Under the pieces are notes generated by a model. The model saw only the letters and a list, made by a program, of their open reading frames with translations. It did no database searches and was not told the DNA's origin. A stretch of DNA of 52,029 bases from contig NZ_JARZHH010000078.1 of assembly GCF_029946515.1 (NCBI RefSeq), positions 1 to 52,029 on the forward strand, in the 5' to 3' direction. A program made the position numbers and the translations under genes. This stretch comes from Polyangium sp. 6x1 (GTDB taxonomy: Bacteria > Myxococcota_A > Polyangia > Polyangiales > Polyangiaceae). How positions within the stretch are numbered: position 1 is the stretch's first letter; the number at the start of each line of letters is the position of its first letter. This document shows, one piece after another, positions 41,938 to 49,465 of the stretch.

Positions 41938-44695
41938 CTTCCGGCGTCGCGCGGCGCTCGTCGGCCTCGCGGCGTTCCTCGGGGCCGTGGCGGTCTCGAG
42001 CTGCCAGAGCCTCGAAAACGTCGACGAGAACGTCTGCGGCAACCGCGTCCTCGAACAGGGCGAGGATTGCGACGGAAACCTGGTCCTGAGCGCCGACGCG
42101 GTCGCGACCGAGCCCAAGAACCTCTGCGGCGCCACGTGCCGCTACATCTGCAACCTCGCCGACGATCCGACCGTGGTGTGCCCGGCCGGCTTCGGCTGCG
42201 GGCTCGACGGCACGTGCCGCAAGCCCGGCAGCCTGTCGGCGCCGCCGCTCTCGATCGCGGGCGGCGGCGTGCGGCGCTTGATGTCCGGCGATTTCGACGG
42301 TGACGGCCGGCAGGACGCCGTGGCCCTCGGCGACAGCTCGCTCGACATCTTGTTTTTCGAGACGAACGGCCTCATCGACCGATCGATCACGGTGCCAAAC
42401 GAGCGTCGTTTGCCCGGGATCGGCGATATCGACGGGGACGGCACCTCGGATCTCGTCCTGAACCTCGGCGACGCGCTCGGCGTCCTGTCGGGTCAGGATA
42501 GCCGCACGCTGCAGCCGAGGAGTTATCCTACGGGCAACCTGGGGGGCGAAACCACGCGGCTCGTCCCGATCGGCCGAATCGACCAAGAAAACACGCTGCT
42601 CGTGTTCGTCACGAAGGAGGGACAAACCCACCTGGAGACGATTGCCGTCGACGGCAACGCCACGCCCGTCCCCAAGAAGGTCGGCGGGATGCAGGAGCTG
42701 GTTTTTCCGGGGGCCCTGGTCGGCGCCGTCGCCGTGTCGGAAAACACGAAGAGCGGCTCGAAATGCCCTGTCGTCGCCTTCGAGCTCGCATCGACGCCCG
42801 CGCAGGTGGTCCTCCTTTCCTGCGGCGCATCCGGCAAGCTCGCGGAAGATCCGACGCACACCTCGATACCGCTGCCCCTCGGCGGCTCCGCCTGGGCGGG
42901 AGCGTTCTTCGCGAACGCGGACGCCGACGGCGACGACGACCTGCTCATCGGGACCGCGGACCAGGTGGACGATGAACGTCTCCACCTCCTCGCGAATGAC
43001 GGCAGTGGCACGTTCACGGAGGCCGTGGACCCGGGCGATGGCCCCCTTTCGCCGCTCGTCGTGGAGGCGAGCAATTGCGGAGGCCGCGTCCTCGCCGGGC
43101 CACCACTCGCGGTCGGTGACCTCGACGGCAATGGAGCGCTCGACGTCGTCGACGCGCGCGGCATCCTCTACAATCCGTACTCCACGGGGACCTCGAAGAG
43201 CTGCGATGCATTCGGCGCGACCTGGGCGCACGTCGTCATCGGCGATTTCAATGGCAACGGGCTCCCGGACGTCCTCGCGGCGCGCGCGGGGCAGACGCTC
43301 CTCGACGTCTGGAGCACCGTCGAAGGGGGCGAGCTCAACACGTTCACCATCCCCGTGGAAGAGTTCGTCGGCGAGCTCGCCCTCGGCGATTTCGACGGAG
43401 ATTCCGTGGACGACGTCGTGCTCCGGTATGCTCCGCCGCCTCCGGCCGGCGAACCAACGGCCACGCCTGCGAGCGAGCTCCTCATCCTCTTCGGCCGCCC
43501 GCTCGCCGCGCCCGACGCCCCCCTCTCCCTCGGCGTTTTTCCGGACCTCGAGCACATCGCCGCGGGCCGCCTGAAAGGGAAAAACGCCGTCGGCGCCCCC
43601 GATTTGCTCGACGATCTCGTGGTCCTCTCCTCGGCCGGGTCGGGCATGCAGAACATGCCGGGCATGCCGGCCCCGCCGAGCGTGCCGGACAAGCATTTCA
43701 CGATCGTCGAAGGCAACGTCGGGCGACGGCTCCTCGCGCCGCTGACCATCAAGGGCACGTCGGCGGGCGCGCCGGAAGACACGGCGCCGACCACGGCCCT
43801 GGGGCCCACGCAGATCGTCGTGTCCCACTTCGGCGTCGAAGCCTGCGACGCGCAAGGGGGCCCGGGAGAACCCGCATCCGGGCCCCGGGCGACCATCGTG
43901 GCAGGGACGAACAGCGAGGTCTGGCTCGCGGGGTGCCATCAGGACGGCTCGTCCCTGCGTGTCCTCGACTCGCTCGACACGGACAAGGGCAACATGCTGC
44001 TCGCGCCGGTGAATTACAGCGAGGATCACGACGCACTCGGGGTCTTCCTCAAGGCTTCGACCGGGGGTCGCGGCCTCTGGGTCGCCGATTACGACCCGAA
44101 GACGGGCTTCGAGGATTCTCCCAAGCTCTACGAGATACCGAGCGTGACCGAAGACCTCGTCCTGCCAAACCCCGATCCGTTCGGCGCGCCGGCGGTCGTC
44201 GTCGATGTCGATGGCAATGGGCGGCGCGACGTCGTCCTCCTGGTGAACACGGTGGGCCCGGACGACGAGGCGCGGCCCCGGAGCGCGGTCGCCATCTACT
44301 GGAACGACGGCCCGGACACCGAGACGCTCGACGAGCAGCGACGGACCATCGTCGAGATCCCCCAGACGCTCCTCGAACAGCCCGACACGTCCGAGGACAA
44401 CAATACCTCCAGCGAGGAAATCGAGGGGATCGTCGATATCGCATTCCCGAACATCCAGGGGGACGCGGCCAAAGAGCTCGTCATCCTCACGCAGCGAGGG
44501 CTCTACGTGCTCTACCTGAGCAAGGACGCGGCGGGGCGCCGCCTGTTCAACCTCCCGGCGGACGATCCTTTCCCCCCGTTCCCGAGCGGCCAGGCCTTGC
44601 TCGCGATCGACGCGAACAGCGACGGCGTCGACGATCTGCTCGTCGCCGAGGGCCCGAGGCTGCTCCTCTTCCTCGGCAAGGAGGCCGCCCGATGA
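41918..44695 (+). CDS. FG-GAP/VCBS-repeat lipoprotein
   Basis: The 925-residue protein starts at GTG 41918, inside the kinase gene, with signal RRAALVGLAAFLGAVAVSSC. A Cys-rich block (CGNRVLEQGEDCDGN... CRYICN) of the myxobacterial type follows. Then come at least eight calcium-binding FG-GAP-like repeats, including DFDGDGRQDAVALGD, DIDGDGTSDLVLNLGD, ADADGDDDLLIGTAD, DLDGNGALDVVD, DFNGNGLPDVLAA and DVDGNGRRDVVLL, which together suggest a seven- or eight-bladed propeller. It should be a surface adhesin or sensor domain. Overlap with the kinase gene and the ATGA coupling to the next gene argue for joint expression. Confidence 0.9.
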   Translation: MGNSSTSFRRRAALVGLAAFLGAVAVSSCQSLENVDENVCGNRVLEQGEDCDGNLVLSADAVATEPKNLCGATCRYICNLADDPTVVCPAGFGCGLDGTCRKPGSLSAPPLSIAGGGVRRLMSGDFDGDGRQDAVALGDSSLDILFFETNGLIDRSITVPNERRLPGIGDIDGDGTSDLVLNLGDALGVLSGQDSRTLQPRSYPTGNLGGETTRLVPIGRIDQENTLLVFVTKEGQTHLETIAVDGNATPVPKKVGGMQELVFPGALVGAVAVSENTKSGSKCPVVAFELASTPAQVVLLSCGASGKLAEDPTHTSIPLPLGGSAWAGAFFANADADGDDDLLIGTADQVDDERLHLLANDGSGTFTEAVDPGDGPLSPLVVEASNCGGRVLAGPPLAVGDLDGNGALDVVDARGILYNPYSTGTSKSCDAFGATWAHVVIGDFNGNGLPDVLAARAGQTLLDVWSTVEGGELNTFTIPVEEFVGELALGDFDGDSVDDVVLRYAPPPPAGEPTATPASELLILFGRPLAAPDAPLSLGVFPDLEHIAAGRLKGKNAVGAPDLLDDLVVLSSAGSGMQNMPGMPAPPSVPDKHFTIVEGNVGRRLLAPLTIKGTSAGAPEDTAPTTALGPTQIVVSHFGVEACDAQGGPGEPASGPRATIVAGTNSEVWLAGCHQDGSSLRVLDSLDTDKGNMLLAPVNYSEDHDALGVFLKASTGGRGLWVADYDPKTGFEDSPKLYEIPSVTEDLVLPNPDPFGAPAVVVDVDGNGRRDVVLLVNTVGPDDEARPRSAVAIYWNDGPDTETLDEQRRTIVEIPQTLLEQPDTSEDNNTSSEEIEGIVDIAFPNIQGDAAKELVILTQRGLYVLYLSKDAAGRRLFNLPADDPFPPFPSGQALLAIDANSDGVDDLLVAEGPRLLLFLGKEAAR

Positions 44696-45927
44696 GGCGT
44701 TTCTTCGCAGCGCTCGTGGCGCTCGCGCTCTCCGCGGGGGCGACGCCCTCGGTCGCAGGCCCTTCCGACGTCGATTCCCCCGAGGCACGCGCCTATTTCG
44801 AGACCGGCGCGCGCGAGTACGAGAAGGGCAATTACGCGAACGCCGTCCGCGCCTTCGAGCAGGCCCACGCGCTGACGACGCGCCCCGGCCTCCTCTTCTC
44901 CATCGCGCAGGCCTACCGCAAGCAATACGGCAACGACGGCAAACCGCAGAACCTGCGCCAGGCCGTCGATTATTATCGCCGGTATCTGGCCACGGACACG
45001 ACGGGCAAGCGCCGCGGCGAGGCCGACGCGGCCATCAAGGACATCGAGGCGATCCTCTCGCGCCTCCCCGCCGAGGTGCAGAGCACGCCCGCGCCCGAAG
45101 AGGCGCCCTCGACCCAGATCTCCATCACGACGCAGGTCGAGGAGGCGACAATCTCGATCGACGGCGGCCCGCCGCGGCCGCTCGAGGCCATCGACGTCAC
45201 GCCGGGCAAACACAAGGTCCTGGTGCAGGCGCCCGGGTATTTCCCCGAGGAGCGCGAGGTCCCTGCCAAGCAAGGCCAGATGACGGCGCTCGACGTGCCC
45301 TTGCGTGAAATGCCGGCCCTCATCTCGATCACGGGCCCGGCGGGCGCCTCGGTCACGGTGGACGGTTTGCCCAAGGGCGCCTTGCCTCTCCAGGCGCCGC
45401 TCCAGATCGAGGCGGGCGTCCGGACCCTCAGCGTGAGCCTGAACGGCTTCAACACGTTCACCACGGAGCTCGACCTCGGGCGCGGCAAGTCGGAGGACGT
45501 GAAGGCCACGCTGGACCGCACGCGGCAGCGAATCACCTCGTTCGTCCTCATCGGCGGGGCCGCGACCAGCATCGTCGGCGGCGGCGTCATGGCCTTCCTC
45601 GCCGCGAGGGCCGGCGAAGAGGCGGTCAAAATCAACGACCGGCGCCGCAATGGCTGGATCACCAAGGACGAGCTCGGAGACTACCTCGATTATCGGGACG
45701 CGCAAACGACGTTTCGCAACGTCGCGACCGTATCTCTCAACGTGGCCGCGGGCATGGGGGCCCTCGCCTTCTTGTTGTATTACTTCGACGAACCCCGGCT
45801 CGCCCCCCCGCGCAAGAAGGACGACAAGAAGCCCAAAGGCCCGGCCCCCTCGCGCCTGCGCGAGATCGCCGTCGTGCCCACCGTCGGCCCCGGCGCCCTC
45901 GGCCTCTCGTTCGGCGCGCGATTCTGA
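44692..45927 (+). CDS. TPR- and PEGA-domain protein
   Basis: The 411-residue protein has a cleavable-looking signal (FFAALVALALSAGATPSVAG). TPR-like repeats span residues 28-115 (ARAYFETGAREYEKGNYANA, then AQAYRKQYGNDGK). Two PEGA domains lie near 140-270 (EEATISIDGGPPRPLE... APGYFPEEREV; PAGASVTVDGLPKGALP). Two hydrophobic segments lie near 283-305 and 340-365. The ATGA start overlaps the FG-GAP gene stop by 4 bp. PEGA is also present in the kinase two genes upstream. It probably sits in the envelope and works with the surface lipoprotein; the mechanism is unknown. Confidence 0.85.
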   Translation: MRRFFAALVALALSAGATPSVAGPSDVDSPEARAYFETGAREYEKGNYANAVRAFEQAHALTTRPGLLFSIAQAYRKQYGNDGKPQNLRQAVDYYRRYLATDTTGKRRGEADAAIKDIEAILSRLPAEVQSTPAPEEAPSTQISITTQVEEATISIDGGPPRPLEAIDVTPGKHKVLVQAPGYFPEEREVPAKQGQMTALDVPLREMPALISITGPAGASVTVDGLPKGALPLQAPLQIEAGVRTLSVSLNGFNTFTTELDLGRGKSEDVKATLDRTRQRITSFVLIGGAATSIVGGGVMAFLAARAGEEAVKINDRRRNGWITKDELGDYLDYRDAQTTFRNVATVSLNVAAGMGALAFLLYYFDEPRLAPPRKKDDKKPKGPAPSRLREIAVVPTVGPGALGLSFGARF

Positions 45928-45936
45928 TTCGCCCGC

Positions 45937-46614
45937 CTACCGCCGTCTCCGCCGCATCACCGCCGCCGCGACGACCAGCCCGATCACCGCGCCCATTCCG
46001 TCGAGGCTCCCGGTCGATCCCGGCGCCGCGGCGCAATTCGCGGGCTGGGCCGCGGTCCCGTCCCCGCCGAAGTCGGGCATGGAGCCGGGCGGCTCGCTGC
46101 ATTTCGAATAATCGAGCTTGCAATCCTTCGTGCACGCGAGCGTACCTTCGCCCGCCCCCGCCTCCTCGCAATCACTCACGAGGAAGAGCTTGCCGTCGCA
46201 CGCCTCGCCGGCTTCGAGCTTGCCGCTCCCGCAGACGGGCGGCGGATGGAGATCGAAGTTTCCCGGGTTGTACACGAACCCCTTCGGATCCGCGTCGCCC
46301 TTCGTCCAGGTGCAATTGGGGTCGCCGAGCTCTTGCCCGTTCGTCCAGCCGTCCTGATCCGAATCGAGGGGGCAGAGCGGCCCCCAGTCCACATTTTGCT
46401 GCTGCACCGGCACCGCCCCCACGAGATGCAGGCGCGCGTCGCTGCCGAAATCCGTATTGTAGCTGGCCTTCGTGTCGCCGTGGCAGTTCAAGCAGCCGTA
46501 TTTGCTGCCGTTCGGGATGTCGTTCACCCGGAATGGACGCGCCGAGGCGGCCGTGGCCGACGTGAGCGAGGCGAAACCCAGGAGGAGACCCAATGATCGC
46601 AGGAGGAACCTCAT
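45937..46614 (-). CDS. Secreted protein with one CxxCH motif and MYXO-CTERM-like tail
   Basis: The 225-residue protein has a signal peptide (FLLRSLGLLLGFASLTSATA). YGCLNCHGD contains a single CxxCH, the c-type haem attachment motif. A calcium-loop-like DSDQDGWTNGQELGDP and a Cys-rich CGSGKLEAGEACDG region follow. The C-terminus, a Cys, short linker, hydrophobic helix (GMGAVIGLVVAAAVM) and five Arg, matches the MYXO-CTERM surface-sorting plan. It could be a surface monohaem cytochrome, but the haem call rests on one short motif. ATG 46614 begins the signal peptide. The convergent neighbour ends 9 bp away. Confidence 0.8.
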   Translation of the reverse strand: MRFLLRSLGLLLGFASLTSATAASARPFRVNDIPNGSKYGCLNCHGDTKASYNTDFGSDARLHLVGAVPVQQQNVDWGPLCPLDSDQDGWTNGQELGDPNCTWTKGDADPKGFVYNPGNFDLHPPPVCGSGKLEAGEACDGKLFLVSDCEEAGAGEGTLACTKDCKLDYSKCSEPPGSMPDFGGDGTAAQPANCAAAPGSTGSLDGMGAVIGLVVAAAVMRRRRR

Positions 46615-46837
46615 TGGCCAAACTAAAGGCGGCCAGCCCGAGGCGTCAAGCACGTGGCGGTCCGCGTGGCTGTTCTCCGACGGACGCGAGCCGGATCGTC
46701 CCGGGCTGCGCCCGTCCTTCAGGTGGGGGCGGGAGGAAGGCGAATGAGCCGCCGCGCCGGGGCGCTGCCCCGGACCCCGCGGGGGCTATTCGCCCCTCGA
46801 CCCGAACCAGGGCCAGCCCTGGACCTCTGGGCATCGA

Positions 46838-47191
46838 CTGCGCGAAGCGCAGTCGATGCGGGGAAAGTTTTTTAAGCTGTCCGCCCCCTCTTTGCAGGGC
46901 AAGCCCTGGATCTCAGGGGGAAGAACTGCGCGAAGCGCAGTCGATGCAGGGAAAGTTTTTTAAGCTGTCCGCCCCCTCTTTGCAGGGCAAGCCCTGGATC
47001 TCAGGGGGGAAGAACTGCGCGAAGCGCAGTCGATGCGGGGAAAGTTTTTCAAGCTGTCCGCCCCCTCTTTGCAGGGCAAGCCCTGGATCTCAGGGGGGAA
47101 GAACTGCGCGAAGCGCAGTCGATGCAGGGAAAGTTTTTCAAGCTGTCCGCCCCCTCTTGGTACGGCAAGCGCTGGACCGCAGGGCGAAGAA
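46838..47191 (+). repeat. Four tandem 88-89-bp repeat units
   Basis: CTGCGC-GAA-GCGCAG cores start at 46838, 46926, 47015 and 47104, and a variant core (CTGCGC-AAT-GCGCAG) at 47192. Each unit contains, in order, the palindrome, GGGGAAAGTTTTT(C/T)AAG or close to it, CTGTCCGCCCCCTCTTTG, CAGGGCAAGCCCTG and ATCTCAGGGGGG. Units are nearly identical, the last one being divergent at its end. Outer palindrome arms are mismatched in the inner units (AGAA against TCGATGC). Confidence 0.9.
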
Positions 47192-47206
47192 CTGCGCAAT
47201 GCGCAG

Positions 47207-47309
47207 TTCTTCCCACAGGCCGGTGGTACCGCGTTGCTGATTGAAACGTCAGCGCTGCTGTCTTGGTTGACAGGGTCGTTCGTGGTCTTGCCTCGGCCCG
47301 TTCGATGAA
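47207..47309 (+). repeat. Conserved spacer module of element B
   Basis: This corresponds to 1571-1675 of element A on the opposite strand; common blocks are GGTGGTACCGC and CAGCGCTGCTGTCT. The spacing between the flanking palindromes is 118 bp here and 120 bp in element A. Confidence 0.7.
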
Positions 47310-47499
47310 CTGCGCATTGCGCAGTTCATCGACCACGAGTCCAGCGCTTGCGCAGGCCCCGCGTCCAGGGGCGGACAGCCCCGGTGGGGCCTGGGGCAAA
47401 GCCCCAGCGAGGCGCCAACGCCTGCCGCGGACGGACGCCCCGGCGCGGAGCGGCTGGAGATACGCAAGCTCCGCCCGGAACGTGTTATAGGTACGCCCC

Positions 47500-48747
47500 A
47501 TGGTTCCCTGCCCTCGCCGCCCGGGTCTCGCGCGCTCGTCGGTCGCCGCCGCCGTCCTCGCCGCGGCCTGCGTCACGCTCGGCCTCTCCGTCGCTTGCAC
47601 CCCGACCGAGCCGCGGACGGGGCAATGGCAGCCGACCGATGGCACCTTCGAGGATGCGCGGCCCGAGGGCACCACGAAGGCCACGTCGGAGCCCACGACG
47701 AAGCCGACGGCGAACAAGCCGCCGCCGCCTCCGCCGCCTCCGCCGCCGCCCCCGCCCCCGCCGCCGCCCCCGCCTCCGCCTCCGCCGCCCCCGCCTCCGC
47801 CGCCTCCCGCGACGATTGGCGTCACGGGGCCGAGCTGCGTCATCAAAGGCACGTCCCCGCTCGCGAAGGGCACCTTGCTTTACGACGCGCCCCAGGGCGG
47901 CCGGGTCATTGCGAGCTTCCAGGGCGGCTACGTCCCGATGTCGATGAGCGAGGTCCCGCCGGATCCGGCCATTCAGCGCTCGAAGATCGTCACGCGCGCG
48001 AATGAGCCTTCCTTCCGCCTCGAAGGGTACGTCGCGACGAACGCCCTTCCGGTCTGGAGCGGCCGCGACATCCCCATCGTCTCGGGCAACGTGTGGATCG
48101 CGACCGCGCAGAAGCTCAAGATCACCGGGGCGAAGCTCGGGTTCGTCACGGTCGAGATGCCCATTTTCGGCACGAATGGCCAGAACGCCACCGTCAGCGC
48201 GCCTTGCGACGCGCTCGCCTTGCAGCGCGGCACGCCCGTGCCCGTGGAGGTGCCCGGCAATGGGCGCGGCTACCTCGCCAAGGATCAAAACATCGACATC
48301 CTCGACGGCCCCGCCGGCAACGTCGTCTACACCCTCCGCATGAACGTCGCCGACGTCAAGCTCTTCTGGAGCACCGAGACGAGCGGAGGGTTCGTCCACG
48401 GAAAGCTCCGCGCCGATCTCGCGATCGACGGGTGGATGCGCGCCTCCGATCTCACCGCCTTACCCAAGGGCGAGAGGTGGGATCAATACATTCCCCCCGA
48501 GACGAGCGTCGCGGGCGCCCAGCTCGTCATGGATCCGCCGCCCCGCGTCGCCCGCGCCTCGAAGGACATCCCGATCCGCTCCCGGCGCGACGAAAAAGAG
48601 CGGCCGATCGGCGTGATCGAAGCAGGGGCCGAGCTCCTCGTGCTGGAGACGATCGCCGGCTGGACGAACGTGCTGCCGAAATCGGTGTTCGCCTTGCCCG
48701 ACGAAAGCGGCGGATTCTGGATCCCGGCCAGCGAGACGCCTCGCTGA
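47500..48747 (+). CDS. Poly-proline lipoprotein with SH3-like C-terminal region
   Basis: The 415-residue precursor has a lipoprotein signal ending in LGLSVAC, then a Thr/Lys/Pro spacer with an uninterrupted run of 30 prolines (codons 47719-47808). The mature domain of about 310 residues is beta-rich. It contains KGTLLYDAPQGG and LYDAP/ILDGPAGNVVYTL-type segments that resemble bacterial SH3-like repeats, and ends IAGWTNVLPKS. The poly-Pro run may act as a rigid stalk crossing the periplasm or projecting from the outer membrane. The function is not known. The stop codon abuts that of the convergent gene (TGATCA). Element B ends 92 bp upstream of the start. Confidence 0.75.
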   Translation: MVPCPRRPGLARSSVAAAVLAAACVTLGLSVACTPTEPRTGQWQPTDGTFEDARPEGTTKATSEPTTKPTANKPPPPPPPPPPPPPPPPPPPPPPPPPPPPPPATIGVTGPSCVIKGTSPLAKGTLLYDAPQGGRVIASFQGGYVPMSMSEVPPDPAIQRSKIVTRANEPSFRLEGYVATNALPVWSGRDIPIVSGNVWIATAQKLKITGAKLGFVTVEMPIFGTNGQNATVSAPCDALALQRGTPVPVEVPGNGRGYLAKDQNIDILDGPAGNVVYTLRMNVADVKLFWSTETSGGFVHGKLRADLAIDGWMRASDLTALPKGERWDQYIPPETSVAGAQLVMDPPPRVARASKDIPIRSRRDEKERPIGVIEAGAELLVLETIAGWTNVLPKSVFALPDESGGFWIPASETPR

Positions 48748-49377
48748 TCACTCCGCCACGACGTCCACGGTCGCCCCCGCCTCCTCCAGCAATCGTCGAT
48801 ACCATTGCGCGGCCTCCCGCGCGCGGCCCGGGAGCGCGCGCGTACCCCAGAGGACGCTGAACGTGCGCCGCGTCCCCGCGTGTGTCTTCGTGCGCTGCGC
48901 GTCCTTCACCCCGTTCGCCGACGGCCCCTCCGCGTCGAACAGGCAAAGCAGCCCGGCGAGATCGATCTCCTGCCCCGAGGCATTGAAGACGTATTTCTCG
49001 CCCGGCTTCGCGATCCCGAGGCGGAGCGGCGGCGTCGCGCGGTCGAGGTCGATCACGCTGATGGGCAGGCCGCTGTGCAGCGAGACGGCGTTGCACGTGT
49101 CGACGGCCGCGTTGATCGATCCGAGCGCGCCCTCGGTCACCGCGCGGACGAGGTACTCGGACGATGGTTTTCCCCGGCCCGTCGGCTTGTACCCGCCGTG
49201 CCGCAGGAGATCACGAACGGCTGAACGGACCGCCTCGTCGGCCGAGAGCGGCGCCGTCGCGCCCGGCGTGAGCAGCGCGCGGACGCTCGCGGGCACCGCG
49301 ATCTCGCCGAGCGGCGCGGGAAACGTGGTCGTGAAAGCGGCGGCCTCGAGCAGCGGGTGCGGATCGATCGTCAGCAT
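48748..49377 (-). CDS. Stand-alone B3/B4 domain protein
   Basis: The 209-residue protein matches the B3/B4 domain also found in phenylalanyl-tRNA synthetase beta chains: RHGGYKPTGRGKPSSEYL, INAAVDTCNAVSLHSGLPIS, DLDRATPPLRLG, then NGVKDAQRTKT. No synthetase catalytic part is present. Stand-alone members may edit or bind aminoacyl-tRNA, but this is not proven. Cytoplasmic. Start: ATG 49377. It is divergent from a PLP enzyme gene 88 bp away. Confidence 0.85.
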   Translation of the reverse strand: MLTIDPHPLLEAAAFTTTFPAPLGEIAVPASVRALLTPGATAPLSADEAVRSAVRDLLRHGGYKPTGRGKPSSEYLVRAVTEGALGSINAAVDTCNAVSLHSGLPISVIDLDRATPPLRLGIAKPGEKYVFNASGQEIDLAGLLCLFDAEGPSANGVKDAQRTKTHAGTRRTFSVLWGTRALPGRAREAAQWYRRLLEEAGATVDVVAE

Positions 49378-49465
49378 GGGAGGCGCATCCTAGCCCGGCG
49401 CGGCCCGCTTGACACGAGGGGGCCGCCGCGTGCCTCATGGCGCTGAAAACGACCGAGGAGGCACG

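Larger units (their letters stand above)
46757..47407. repeat. Mosaic hairpin element B (four 89-bp units)
   Basis: This 651-bp element occupies most of the 885-bp gap between divergent genes; the flanks 46615-46756 and 47408-47499 show nothing recognisable. Ends are inverted: CCGGGGCGCTGCCCCGG at 46757-46773 and, reversed, CTGGGGCAAAGCCCCAG ending at 47407. Reading on the plus strand the order is end, four 89-bp units, palindrome at 47192-47206, spacer module, palindrome at 47310-47324, end. Element A has the same order on the other strand with one unit. 388 bp plus three units of 89 bp predicts 655 bp, against 651 observed, so copy number explains nearly all of the size difference. No credible coding frame exists here. 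Confidence 0.88.

Noticed and set aside
46593-47240. Open frame of 215 codons across element B with repeated peptide segments
   Set aside because: The repeated peptides simply follow the 89-bp DNA units, the frame lacks a ribosome-binding site and the sequence is dominated by hairpins; element A gives different peptides. It is not a gene.
46757-47407. CRISPR array
   Set aside because: The four units are contiguous 89-bp repeats with no unique spacers, and no cas genes are present.
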